Origin: Oscillospiraceae bacterium
GTDB lineage: Bacteria > Bacillota > Clostridia > Oscillospirales > Oscillospiraceae
Direction: 5' to 3'
DNA: 10,642 bases
Assembly: GCA_029067025.1 (NCBI GenBank)
Contig: JAIEFH010000090.1
Location: 1-10,642 of the forward strand
The notes beneath the pieces were generated by a model. That model was not told where the DNA came from and ran no database searches. It saw only the letters and a program-made list of their open reading frames with translations. Below are positions 1-6,008 of this stretch, piece by piece. Position 1 is the stretch's first letter; every line of letters begins with the position of its first letter. Both the position numbers and the translations under genes were made by a program.

Positions 1-183
1 ATCTATATCCAGGCGGTGGAAAAGGAGCTGTCCCAGCGCCTGGGCCGGAAGGTGTCCATCCACAACGGCGCGCGGAAGGGCCGGCTGGAGCTGGAGTTCT
101 ACAACGTGGACGACCTGAACGACCTGCTGGATCTGTTGGAACGCATCACTCCCCTAAAAAAGCCCGGGGAGGTGGAGGCATGA
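1..183 (+). CDS. parB: ParB/Spo0J chromosome-partitioning protein, C-terminal end (5' truncated by window)
   Basis: The first 60 codons are open in frame 1 and end at TGA 181-183. They encode the end of a ParB-family CTP-dependent DNA clamp, which loads at parS and spreads to organise the origin region with ParA/Soj and SMC. The visible part matches the C-terminal dimerisation domain: a helix (AVEKELSQRLGRKVSI) followed by the KGRLELEFYNVDDLNDLLDLL strand-helix pattern typical of bacterial ParB tails. The CTP-binding and helix-turn-helix domains lie outside the window. Two exact parS palindromes within 1.2 kb downstream support ParB over its paralogue Noc, whose NBS site (ATTTCCCGGGAAAT) is not seen. 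The stop overlaps the next start (ATGA), suggesting translational coupling. Confidence 0.88.
   Translation: MYIQAVEKELSQRLGRKVSIHNGARKGRLELEFYNVDDLNDLLDLLERITPLKKPGEVEA
166..172 (+). promoter_or_regulatory. Ribosome binding site for paralogue A
   Basis: GGGGAGG lies 7 nt upstream of the ATG at 180, inside the end of parB. It decides the start, since the next in-frame candidate (TTG at 294) has no comparable Shine-Dalgarno sequence. Confidence 0.75.
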
Positions 184-1154
184 AAGACAACATCGGGGCC
201 CCCATTGGAACCCAGCGAAGCGGTTCCAATGGGGAGAGGAGGGGCAGCGAAGCGGATGAGCTTTCGCCGCAGGCGGAAGCGAGTGAGCGAAGCTTGTCCC
301 GACGTGTTTCACGTGAAACAGAAAACAAATCTCCACGGAACAAACCCTCCTCCTTCTACGTCTACCTGGTCATCCTGTTCGGCGCGGCGTTCCTCATGCT
401 GCTGCTGGCCTACTTCGTCCAACAAAGGAACAACGACGCCGCCCTGGACGACCTGCGCTCCACCACCACCGCCTCCCGGCAGGAGCTGCTGGAGGAGATT
501 CAGCGGCTGGAGGAGGAAAACGCCGCCCTTCAAAAGGAAAAGGAAGATTTGGACGCGCAGTTGAAGAAGGAGCAGGCGCACAGTACGGAGCTGGAGGAGA
601 CCTTGACGCAGACGATGGCTGATGGTTGGAAGCAGAGCGCCTTAGACGAACAGTCCGAGATCCTGTATCTGCTGGAGAAACTCAACGACACGGGCGACTA
701 TCTGATGATGGGCGACATTGTCAAACGCTTCGATATACTCTTCAACCGCCTCAACCCCGACTTTTCCAACGAATACCTGACCCCCACTCAGGAATCGCGG
801 TATTTGCAGCTGCGGGAAGAATTGTTTGAGAAAAGCGATTTTATGATAATGGAGCGGCGGCAGGACGGGAGCGAGCTGCCAAAATTTGATGACACCATTA
901 GCTATGAGGTCAGCTACGCCGCCGTAAACTTGGAAGACATCCTCCGCTTCTACCTCACCTCTCCAGTCCATGCCGCAGATACCATCGCGACCTATTTCCA
1001 GCCAGACAGCGACGGTGCCGGGGCGCTGTACGGCGGAGCCTTCAAGCGCTCCACTGTGGAGTGGTTTGAGGAAATTAAAGCGGAGCTAATCGGCCAGGGG
1101 TATCTTGGGGAAAACGAAGATGGAGCGATGGAGCTGTTGATCCCCTATTCTTGA
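180..1154 (+). CDS. Membrane-anchored coiled-coil protein downstream of parB (unknown function, paralogue A)
   Basis: I do not recognise a named family. The 324-residue product has a polar N-terminus (1-56), one membrane segment at about 58-80 (YVYLVILFGAAFLMLLLAYF), a charged coiled coil at about 88-145 (EEIQRLEEENAALQKEKEDL) and a C-terminal globular domain at 150-324. Basic residues before the membrane segment (R41, R42, R45, K50, R53, K55) suggest N-inside, C-outside topology. The start is fixed by GGGGAGG at 166-172 and the ATGA overlap with parB. Residues 6-41 come from a hairpin and repeat array, and residues 42-47 are encoded by a parS site, so the N-terminus looks repeat-derived. The C-terminal domain resembles that of the next gene: GDY motif near 172-174, and STVEWFEE...GYL...DG...LIP near 291-322. 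It is probably cotranscribed with parB. A role in the envelope or in partitioning is guesswork. Confidence 0.85.
   Translation: MKDNIGAPIGTQRSGSNGERRGSEADELSPQAEASERSLSRRVSRETENKSPRNKPSSFYVYLVILFGAAFLMLLLAYFVQQRNNDAALDDLRSTTTASRQELLEEIQRLEEENAALQKEKEDLDAQLKKEQAHSTELEETLTQTMADGWKQSALDEQSEILYLLEKLNDTGDYLMMGDIVKRFDILFNRLNPDFSNEYLTPTQESRYLQLREELFEKSDFMIMERRQDGSELPKFDDTISYEVSYAAVNLEDILRFYLTSPVHAADTIATYFQPDSDGAGALYGGAFKRSTVEWFEEIKAELIGQGYLGENEDGAMELLIPYS
200..234. repeat. Perfect 13-bp inverted repeat (hairpin) inside coding sequence
   Basis: CCCCATTGGAACC (200-212) is exactly complementary to GGTTCCAATGGGG (222-234), with a 9-nt loop containing GCGAAGC (215-221). There is no U-run and it lies inside an open reading frame 20 nt after the start codon, so it is not a terminator. 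It looks like a palindromic repeat unit absorbed into the gene. In mRNA it could affect early elongation. Confidence 0.8.
214..293 (+). repeat. Short-repeat array: three GCGAAGC units plus a second hairpin
   Basis: GCGAAGC occurs at 215-221, 247-253 and 287-293. The first two lie within identical AGCGAAGCGG decamers (214-223, 246-255). Between the second and third copies, GCTTTCGCC (260-268) pairs with GGCGGAAGC (272-280) across a 3-nt loop with one G-T pair. The array continues directly from the 200-234 hairpin and ends 11 nt before parS. It encodes residues of low-complexity S/E/R/G composition in paralogue A. Confidence 0.7.
305..320. promoter_or_regulatory. parS: parS site 1 (ParB-binding palindrome, intragenic)
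   Basis: TGTTTCACGTGAAACA is a perfect 16-bp palindrome and an exact match to the Bacillus subtilis parS consensus TGTTNCACGTGAAACA. It lies within the reading frame of paralogue A and is read as (R)VSRET, residues 42-47. ParB nucleates here and then spreads on flanking DNA. Confidence 0.95.
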
Positions 1155-1161
1155 AACCTAT

Positions 1162-1177
1162 TGTTTCACGTGAAACA
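1162..1177. promoter_or_regulatory. parS: parS site 2 (ParB-binding palindrome, intergenic)
   Basis: This is a second identical TGTTTCACGTGAAACA, 857 bp from the first, in the 37-nt gap between the two paralogues. It ends 3 nt before the GGAGG (1181-1185) of the next gene. ParB bound here could also affect transcription or translation initiation of that gene; that is inference. Confidence 0.95.
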
Positions 1178-1191
1178 TTTGGAGGCGGCCA

Positions 1192-2253
1192 ATGGACGAA
1201 AACAAATCCCCCCAGGATTTTCTCAACGAGATCTTTGAAAAAAGCCAGGCGGCCGCGCCCCCTATGCCTCCGCCCCGGTTTGAGCCGCCCGAGGACGTTC
1301 CGTCCCCCGCGCCCCCATCTGACGAGCCCACGGAGAAACGCGGGGCGGAAGAGGGCGCGAGGCCATTCCCCTGGCTGGGCGTGGTGCTGGGAGCCGCCCT
1401 GTTGGTGATGGGCGTCTGCCTGCTCCAACTGGTGCGGATGAACCACCGGCTGGACGAGCTCCAGGAGGCCGTGGACGCGGTGCAGATCGTGGACGACCTC
1501 CGGGCGGAAAACGGGCGGCTGCAGGTGCAGCTCGACCAGACGGAGCGGAACGCCGAGCATCTCCGGCAGTCCCTGGACGACAGCCGCACGGAGCTTGCCG
1601 TCCAGACGGCCCAAAAGAAGCGGCTGGACTATCTGTGGTATATCGGGCAGTTCATGGAGCATGGGGACTACCCGATGGCGGCGCTCGCTGCCACCCTGTC
1701 CGCCCAGGCGTATTTCCCCGACAGCTTTACTGCCGAGTCGTTGGCCGTGTACCTGAATCTGGAGCAGATTTCGCAGTACCGGGTATATTGCCACGAACTG
1801 GCCGACAAGGGCTATCTCAAACTGACCCTCAGCGCACCGTACCAAAGCACGTTCACCGTTCCCACCTTCCCGGAACAATGGGATCCGGAGCAAAACCCGG
1901 ATATGGCCGCGCTGGGCATCCTCTGGTGCGCGCTGGATGAGTACTATGTGACCGGCGACCCCGGAGCAGCCGCCCAATACTTGCTGAACTATCAGTGGTA
2001 TGCGCTGTATTCGCGGGGGGAGGGGGAAACTGACGGGCCCCGCTATCCCCAGCGCATCCTCGACACCGCAAGTGATTATACCATCGAGCAGTACGAGCGG
2101 CTGATCCACGACCTGACAGAGTCCGGCTGGCTGACCGAAACGGACGGTATCCTTTATTACAGGGAAGATCAGCTTATCCCCGATGTCCTGTATAACCTCC
2201 CCTTTGACCCGCCCGGCGGCTATCTCTATGGCGAAATCCCAATCCACGACTAA
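1192..2253 (+). CDS. Membrane-anchored coiled-coil protein (unknown function, paralogue B)
   Basis: The 353-residue product has no family I can name. Layout: a short N-terminal amphipathic segment (DFLNEIFEKSQ, 9-19), a Pro/Glu-rich linker (22-56), one membrane segment at about 60-80 (WLGVVLGAALLVMGVCLLQL), a coiled coil at about 84-145, and a C-terminal domain at 146-353 rich in Tyr, Trp and Leu. The layout repeats that of the upstream gene, and local matches (LDYL...HGDYPMA near 145-163; YTIEQYERL...SGWL...DG...LIP near 296-330) suggest tandem duplication followed by divergence. N-inside, C-outside topology is likely. GGAGG at 1181-1185 lies 6 nt before the ATG. The parS site sits just upstream, and serS begins 24 nt after the stop. 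Confidence 0.87.
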   Translation: MDENKSPQDFLNEIFEKSQAAAPPMPPPRFEPPEDVPSPAPPSDEPTEKRGAEEGARPFPWLGVVLGAALLVMGVCLLQLVRMNHRLDELQEAVDAVQIVDDLRAENGRLQVQLDQTERNAEHLRQSLDDSRTELAVQTAQKKRLDYLWYIGQFMEHGDYPMAALAATLSAQAYFPDSFTAESLAVYLNLEQISQYRVYCHELADKGYLKLTLSAPYQSTFTVPTFPEQWDPEQNPDMAALGILWCALDEYYVTGDPGAAAQYLLNYQWYALYSRGEGETDGPRYPQRILDTASDYTIEQYERLIHDLTESGWLTETDGILYYREDQLIPDVLYNLPFDPPGGYLYGEIPIHD

Positions 2254-2277
2254 ACACAATGAAAAGGTGATAAAATC

Positions 2278-3579
2278 ATGTTAGACATCAAATTTGTCCG
2301 GGACAACCCGGAGATCGTCAAGGAAAACATCAAGAAGAAGTTCCAGGACGAGAAGCTCCCCCTGGTGGACCAGGTCATCGAGCTGGACCGCCGCAACCGG
2401 GACGCCATGACCGAGGCAAACAACCTGCGCTCCGAGCGGAACAAGCTCTCCAAGCAGGTGGGTATGCTCATGGGCCAGGCCAAGAAGGATCCCTCCAAGC
2501 TAGAGGAGGCCGAGGCCGCCAAGGCCCAGGTCAAGGCCAACGCCGACCGGCTGGCCGAGCTGGAAAAACTGGAGGATGAGCTGGCGGTGGAGATCCGCAA
2601 GATCATGCTCACCATCCCCAACATCATCGACCCCTCCGTGCCCCTCGGCCCGGACGATTCCGCCAACGTGGAGGTGGAACGGTTCGGCGAGGCCGTGGTG
2701 CCCGAGTTCGAGGTGCCCTACCATACCGACATCATGGAGCGGTTCGACGGCGTGGACATGGACGCGGCGGGCCGGGTGTCCGGCGCGGGCTTCTACTACC
2801 TGATGGGCGACATCGCCCGGCTCCACTCCGCCGTGCTGGCCTACGCCCGGGACTTCATGATCTCCAAGGGCTTCACCTACTGCATCCCCCCCTTCATGAT
2901 CCACGGCAACGTGGTGGAGGGCGTCATGAGCCAGACCGACATGGACGCCATGATGTATAAAATCGAGGGCGAGGACCTATATTTGATCGGGACAAGCGAG
3001 CACTCCATGATCGGCAAATTCATCGACCAGATGATCCCCGAGGAGAAGCTGCCCCAGACGCTGACCTCCTACTCCCCCTGCTTCCGCAAGGAGAAGGGCT
3101 CCCACGGCATTGAGGAGCGGGGCGTGTACCGCATCCACCAGTTCGAGAAGCAGGAGATGATCGTGGTGTGCAAGCCCGAGGACTCCATGGACTGGTACGA
3201 GAAGATGTGGCGGTACTCGGTGGAACTGTTCCGCTCCATGGACATCCCCGTGCGCCAGCTTGAGTGCTGCTCCGGCGACCTGGCCGATCTGAAGGTCAAG
3301 TCCTGCGACATCGAGGCATGGTCCCCCCGGCAGAAGAAGTATTTTGAGGTGTGCTCCTGCTCCAACCTGGGCGACGCCCAGGCCCGCCGCCTGAAAATGC
3401 GGGTAAAGGGCGAGAACGGCACCTACCTGCCCCACACCCTGAACAACACCGTGGCCGCGCCCCCCCGTATGCTCATCGCCCTGCTGGAGAACAACCTCCA
3501 GGCCGACGGCTCTGTCAAGGTACCCGCCGTGCTGCGGTCCTATATGGGCGGCGTCGAGGTTCTTACACCCAAACACTGA
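2278..3579 (+). CDS. serS: Seryl-tRNA synthetase
   Basis: Charges tRNA-Ser with serine in the cytoplasm, using ATP. The product has 433 residues, near the usual bacterial length of about 425. The N-terminal two-helix coiled-coil arm that grips the tRNA-Ser long variable arm spans about 30-110. The class II catalytic core follows: motif 1 region around RVSGAGFYYLMGDIARL (166-182), the TxE serine-binding motif (TSE, 239-241), motif 2 FRKEKG...YRIHQFEKQEM (269-293), CSNLGDAQARRL (361-372) and motif 3 at 387-404. Motif 3 reads TLNNTVAAPPRMLIALLEN rather than the common bacterial LNGSGLAVGRT form, and resembles the LN-S/T-T-x-A-x-x-R pattern of eukaryotic SerRS. AAAAGGTGA (2262-2270) lies 7 nt before ATG. 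There is no T-box or terminator in the 24-nt leader, so it is probably read through from upstream genes. Confidence 0.97.
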   Translation: MLDIKFVRDNPEIVKENIKKKFQDEKLPLVDQVIELDRRNRDAMTEANNLRSERNKLSKQVGMLMGQAKKDPSKLEEAEAAKAQVKANADRLAELEKLEDELAVEIRKIMLTIPNIIDPSVPLGPDDSANVEVERFGEAVVPEFEVPYHTDIMERFDGVDMDAAGRVSGAGFYYLMGDIARLHSAVLAYARDFMISKGFTYCIPPFMIHGNVVEGVMSQTDMDAMMYKIEGEDLYLIGTSEHSMIGKFIDQMIPEEKLPQTLTSYSPCFRKEKGSHGIEERGVYRIHQFEKQEMIVVCKPEDSMDWYEKMWRYSVELFRSMDIPVRQLECCSGDLADLKVKSCDIEAWSPRQKKYFEVCSCSNLGDAQARRLKMRVKGENGTYLPHTLNNTVAAPPRMLIALLENNLQADGSVKVPAVLRSYMGGVEVLTPKH

Positions 3580-3593
3580 AAGGAGAAATCATC

Positions 3594-3947
3594 ATGAAAA
3601 AGCTCTGGAAAGTCCTTGGCATCACCGCTCTGGCCGCCTCCCTGATCCCCTACCGGGTCAACAAGGACGACGAGACCGAAAGCACCACCGTGGACGCCCT
3701 GCTGTGGCAGGCCACCCGCCGCCCCGGCGAGGGCGAGGACAAGGGCACGCTGGACATCAGCATCGGCTTCAAGTCCCCCCTCCAGACCAACCGGGAGGAG
3801 AGCGCCCTGTTCGCCGATGATGAGCCGGAGGCCGCCGTAGTGGACACCCCGCTGACGGAAGTCGTTGAGGAAGCGGTGGAAGCGGCCGTCGAGGAAGTGA
3901 TCGCCGGGGCGGAGGACGACAAAACCGACCTTGACCCCGAAGCCTGA
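3594..3947 (+). CDS. Small acidic protein with N-terminal membrane anchor (unknown function)
   Basis: 117 residues, family not recognised. The first 20 residues (MKKLWKVLGITALAASLIPY) form a basic-then-hydrophobic segment that could be an uncleaved anchor or a short signal sequence; no clear signal peptidase site is seen. The middle (NKDDETESTTVDALLWQATR) is followed by an acidic tail from about residue 65 with a Val/Glu/Ala helix (TEVVEEAVEAAVEEVIAGAE). The start is supported by AAAGGAG (3579-3585), which overlaps the serS stop, 8 nt before ATG. An in-frame upstream start at 3351 would overlap serS by over 200 nt and is not credible. It is probably cotranslated with serS and the next membrane protein. 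Confidence 0.8.
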   Translation: MKKLWKVLGITALAASLIPYRVNKDDETESTTVDALLWQATRRPGEGEDKGTLDISIGFKSPLQTNREESALFADDEPEAAVVDTPLTEVVEEAVEAAVEEVIAGAEDDKTDLDPEA

Positions 3948-3982
3948 CCTCGGGTTGAACCCTTCCGAAAGGAGAAGCCGGC

Positions 3983-4360
3983 TTGAAAGCATTTTTCCGC
4001 GAGTTTAAGGAAATGGCTGAGCCCCGCACCGACGAAACACAGCAGGAGCAGGAGCGCTATACCCCCGCTTCCTTTGAAAAGCGGGCCGCCGCCTGGATGG
4101 GCGTGGTCTATATGCTCATGCTGCTGTTTATCCTCAATTTCACCCTGTTCACCGGAGGGCGGGAACTGCCCGGCACCTTTCCCCTGTTCCTGATCCCGGT
4201 GTGCGTCACGCTGGCGGTGGTGGTCGTCCACCGCCTGAAAAGCGGCGCCCTGCCCGGCGGACGGGCGGGCGGCGTGCTGGCCCTCATCGGCTGCGCCGCC
4301 GGAACCGTGCTGGGCCTGGCCCTGGGCGTGCCCGCCCTCATCGCCGCGTTCGGAGGGTGA
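3983..4360 (+). CDS. Small integral membrane protein, three predicted membrane segments (unknown function)
   Basis: 125 residues starting at TTG, with AAAGGAG (3968-3974) 8 nt upstream. A charged cytoplasmic N-terminus (1-35, KEMAEPRTDETQQEQERYTP) is followed by hydrophobic segments at about 37-57, 64-84 and 95-122. No catalytic or binding motif is visible. Its stop overlaps the Shine-Dalgarno of rsmG (GGAGGGTGA), so translation of the two is probably coupled. Small membrane proteins near atp or rsmG loci are sometimes ATP synthase subunit I-like, but nothing specific here supports that. Confidence 0.78.
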   Translation: MKAFFREFKEMAEPRTDETQQEQERYTPASFEKRAAAWMGVVYMLMLLFILNFTLFTGGRELPGTFPLFLIPVCVTLAVVVVHRLKSGALPGGRAGGVLALIGCAAGTVLGLALGVPALIAAFGG

Positions 4361-4365
4361 CGGAT

Positions 4366-5106
4366 ATGGATAACGAAGAAATCCGGGCTGTTTCCGATAT
4401 TCTGCGCCGGGGGCTGGAGCAATACGGCCTCGCCGGGCGGGTGAGCCCCCGCGCCGCCCAGGATCTGAGCATTTACTGCCGGATGCTGCTGGACAAAAAC
4501 CGGGAGATGAACCTGACCGCCATCACCGACCCGGCGGACGCGGCAAACCTCCATATGCTGGACTGCGCCGCCCTGCTGAACTGCGCCGAGCTGGAAGGCG
4601 GCAAAACCCTCATCGACGTGGGCACCGGGGCGGGGTTCCCCGGGATGGTGCTGAAAATATTGGCCCCCTCCCTGGACATAACCCTGCTGGATTCGCTGAA
4701 CAAACGGCTGGACTGGTTGGCGGAGGTCTGCGGGGAGCTGTCCCTCCAAGGTATCCGCACCGTCCACGGGCGGGCGGAGGAGGCGGGCCTTGACCCGGCG
4801 CTCCGGGAGCGGTTCGATTTCGCAACAGCACGGGCGGTGGCCGACCTGCGGATTTTATGTGAGCTGTGCCTGCCCTTTGTCAAGGTGGGCGGGCGGTTCC
4901 TGGCTATGAAAAGCACCGGGTCCGACGAGGAGATCCAGGGGGCCCGGGCCGCCATCCAGACCCTGGGGGGCCGGGTGGAGCGGAGCTTTGACTACACGAT
5001 CCCGGGCACCGGCGTGATCCACCGGGTGGTGGTGGTGGAAAAAACCGCGCCCACCCCGGCGAACTATCCCAGGCGCTGGGCCAAAATGCAGAAGGCCCCG
5101 CTTTGA
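4366..5106 (+). CDS. rsmG: 16S rRNA (guanine527-N7)-methyltransferase RsmG
   Basis: Uses S-adenosylmethionine to methylate N7 of G527 in the 530 loop of 16S rRNA; its loss in other species gives low-level streptomycin resistance. The 246 residues match the family length of about 240. The N-terminal helical part carries YCRMLLDKNREMNLTAI (37-53), the SAM-binding loop is DVGTGAGFPG (84-93), the acidic end of the next strand is LLDS (107-110), RAVA is at 155-158, and the C-terminus YPRRWAKMQKAPL (234-246) matches the typical basic tail. ATG 4366 is chosen because GGAGGG at 4352-4357 is well spaced and MDNEEIR starts the family domain; a start at 4201 would overlap the preceding gene by 160 nt. 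Firmicute rsmG often lies near parAB and oriC, which fits this locus. Confidence 0.96.
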   Translation: MDNEEIRAVSDILRRGLEQYGLAGRVSPRAAQDLSIYCRMLLDKNREMNLTAITDPADAANLHMLDCAALLNCAELEGGKTLIDVGTGAGFPGMVLKILAPSLDITLLDSLNKRLDWLAEVCGELSLQGIRTVHGRAEEAGLDPALRERFDFATARAVADLRILCELCLPFVKVGGRFLAMKSTGSDEEIQGARAAIQTLGGRVERSFDYTIPGTGVIHRVVVVEKTAPTPANYPRRWAKMQKAPL

Positions 5107-5123
5107 GCGAAAAGCATATTTTT
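5100..5123 (+). terminator. Possible weak intrinsic terminator after rsmG
   Basis: GCTTT (5100-5104) pairs with AAAGC (5111-5115) across a 6-nt loop that includes the rsmG stop, followed by ATATTTTT. The 5-bp stem is short, so this is tentative, but a transcription boundary here fits the promoter found just downstream. Confidence 0.3.
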
Positions 5124-5182
5124 CCTGTTTTATACAGAAAGCGGAAATAATAAAATTTTTTTCATAAATACCAGATTTTTTG

Positions 5183-5211
5183 TTGCCTTTTTCAAAAGTT
5201 CATGCTATCAT
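5183..5211 (+). promoter_or_regulatory. Predicted sigma-A promoter for the minD-like/mgsA-like pair
   Basis: The 132-nt gap 5107-5238 is strikingly AT-rich against its GC-rich surroundings. It contains TTGCCT (5183-5188), a 17-nt spacer and TATCAT (5206-5211) preceded by TG at 5203-5204 (extended -10). Transcription would start near 5218, about 20 nt before the start codon. The rest of the gap shows only poly-T and poly-A stretches. Confidence 0.6.
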
Positions 5212-5238
5212 TTTAACTGTATCGGAAGGAGGCGTCCC

Positions 5239-5970
5239 ATGGGAACCGCCGTCATGGTCACATCTGGAAAGGGCGGCACCGGCAAGACCTCCCTCACCGC
5301 AGGGGTTGCATCCTGCCTGGCCGCGCTGGGCCGCCGGGTTCTGTGCGTCGATGTGGACATCGGCCTGCGGGATCTGGATCTGGCCCTGGGTATGTCCGAC
5401 CGGGCGGTGATGGACTTTTCCGACGTGATGGACTACCGCTGCTCCCTGCTGAGCGCGGCGGTGGAACAGCCGGAGATCCGGGGACTTTATCTCCTTACCG
5501 CCCCCCTCAACACCGATGGGCTGGATCGGAACCGCTTTTGCGACCTGGTGGACGAGGCCAAAGAGTATTTCGATTTCGTGTTCATGGACTCCCCCGCCGG
5601 ATTGGGGGATGGGTTCCAACTGGCCATGTCCGCCGCTGAACGGGCTATCGTGGTGTCCGCCGTGGATCCTGCCGCCCTGCGGGACGCCCAGCGCACCGTG
5701 GCCGAGCTCCATGCCCTGCCCCAGCTCCACTTGGTGATGAACCGGGTACAGCCCGGCCTGATCGCCCGACTGCGCACCTCCATCGATCAGGCCATGGATA
5801 CCGCCGGACTGCCCCTGCTGGGGGTGGTGCCCGAGGATCCCGCCGTCACGCTGGCCACCGCCGCCGGCGTGCCGCTGGTGCTGTCCACCTACAAGGGGGC
5901 GGCCCCCGCTTACCTGAACATCGCCAAACGGCTTTTAGGCCAACGCGTACCCCTGCTCCGTATCCGCTGA
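5239..5970 (+). CDS. MinD-like ParA-family ATPase lacking the C-terminal membrane-targeting helix
   Basis: 243 residues with all the ATPase motifs of the MinD/ParA deviant Walker group: GKGGTGKT (10-17) with the signature Lys at 11 and the catalytic-site Lys at 16, DVDIGLRDLDLALGM (38-52) matching the MinD Walker A' DxDxGLRNLD pattern, and Walker B FDFVFMDSPAG (111-121). LHLVMNRVQPGL (163-174) matches the MinD NR-x-x-P switch. Typical MinD has about 265 residues and ends with an amphipathic membrane-binding helix (KIKSFF-type). This protein stops at VPLLRIR, just where that tail would begin. No minC or minE is adjacent. It may be a cytosolic or partner-tethered MinD relative rather than the division-site MinD. 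GGAAGGAGG (5224-5232) supports the start. Confidence 0.88.
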   Translation: MGTAVMVTSGKGGTGKTSLTAGVASCLAALGRRVLCVDVDIGLRDLDLALGMSDRAVMDFSDVMDYRCSLLSAAVEQPEIRGLYLLTAPLNTDGLDRNRFCDLVDEAKEYFDFVFMDSPAGLGDGFQLAMSAAERAIVVSAVDPAALRDAQRTVAELHALPQLHLVMNRVQPGLIARLRTSIDQAMDTAGLPLLGVVPEDPAVTLATAAGVPLVLSTYKGAAPAYLNIAKRLLGQRVPLLRIR

Positions 5971-6008
5971 CCGACCGCCTCACCACCCCCATAGAAAGGA
6001 TGATCGGC

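Noticed and set aside
200..234. Strong hairpin as an intrinsic terminator after parB
   Set aside because: It is followed by GAGAGG rather than a T-run, and it lies inside an open frame with a good start signal.
1075..2259. Long minus-strand open frame (394 codons) opposite paralogue B
   Set aside because: It is the antisense shadow of a well-supported + strand gene in GC-rich DNA, has no Shine-Dalgarno sequence or recognisable domain, and has a low-complexity translation.
2977..3576. Minus-strand open frame opposite the serS catalytic core
   Set aside because: It is a shadow of conserved SerRS coding sequence, with no start signal and a His/Gly/Val-rich translation without domains.
3951..3962. 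GGGTT/AACCC palindrome after the small acidic protein as a terminator
   Set aside because: The loop is about 1 nt and there is no T-run; the next gene's Shine-Dalgarno follows immediately.
4201..4365. 55-residue upstream extension of rsmG
   Set aside because: It overlaps the upstream membrane protein, is Arg/Pro/Gly-rich, and precedes a much better spaced start at 4366.
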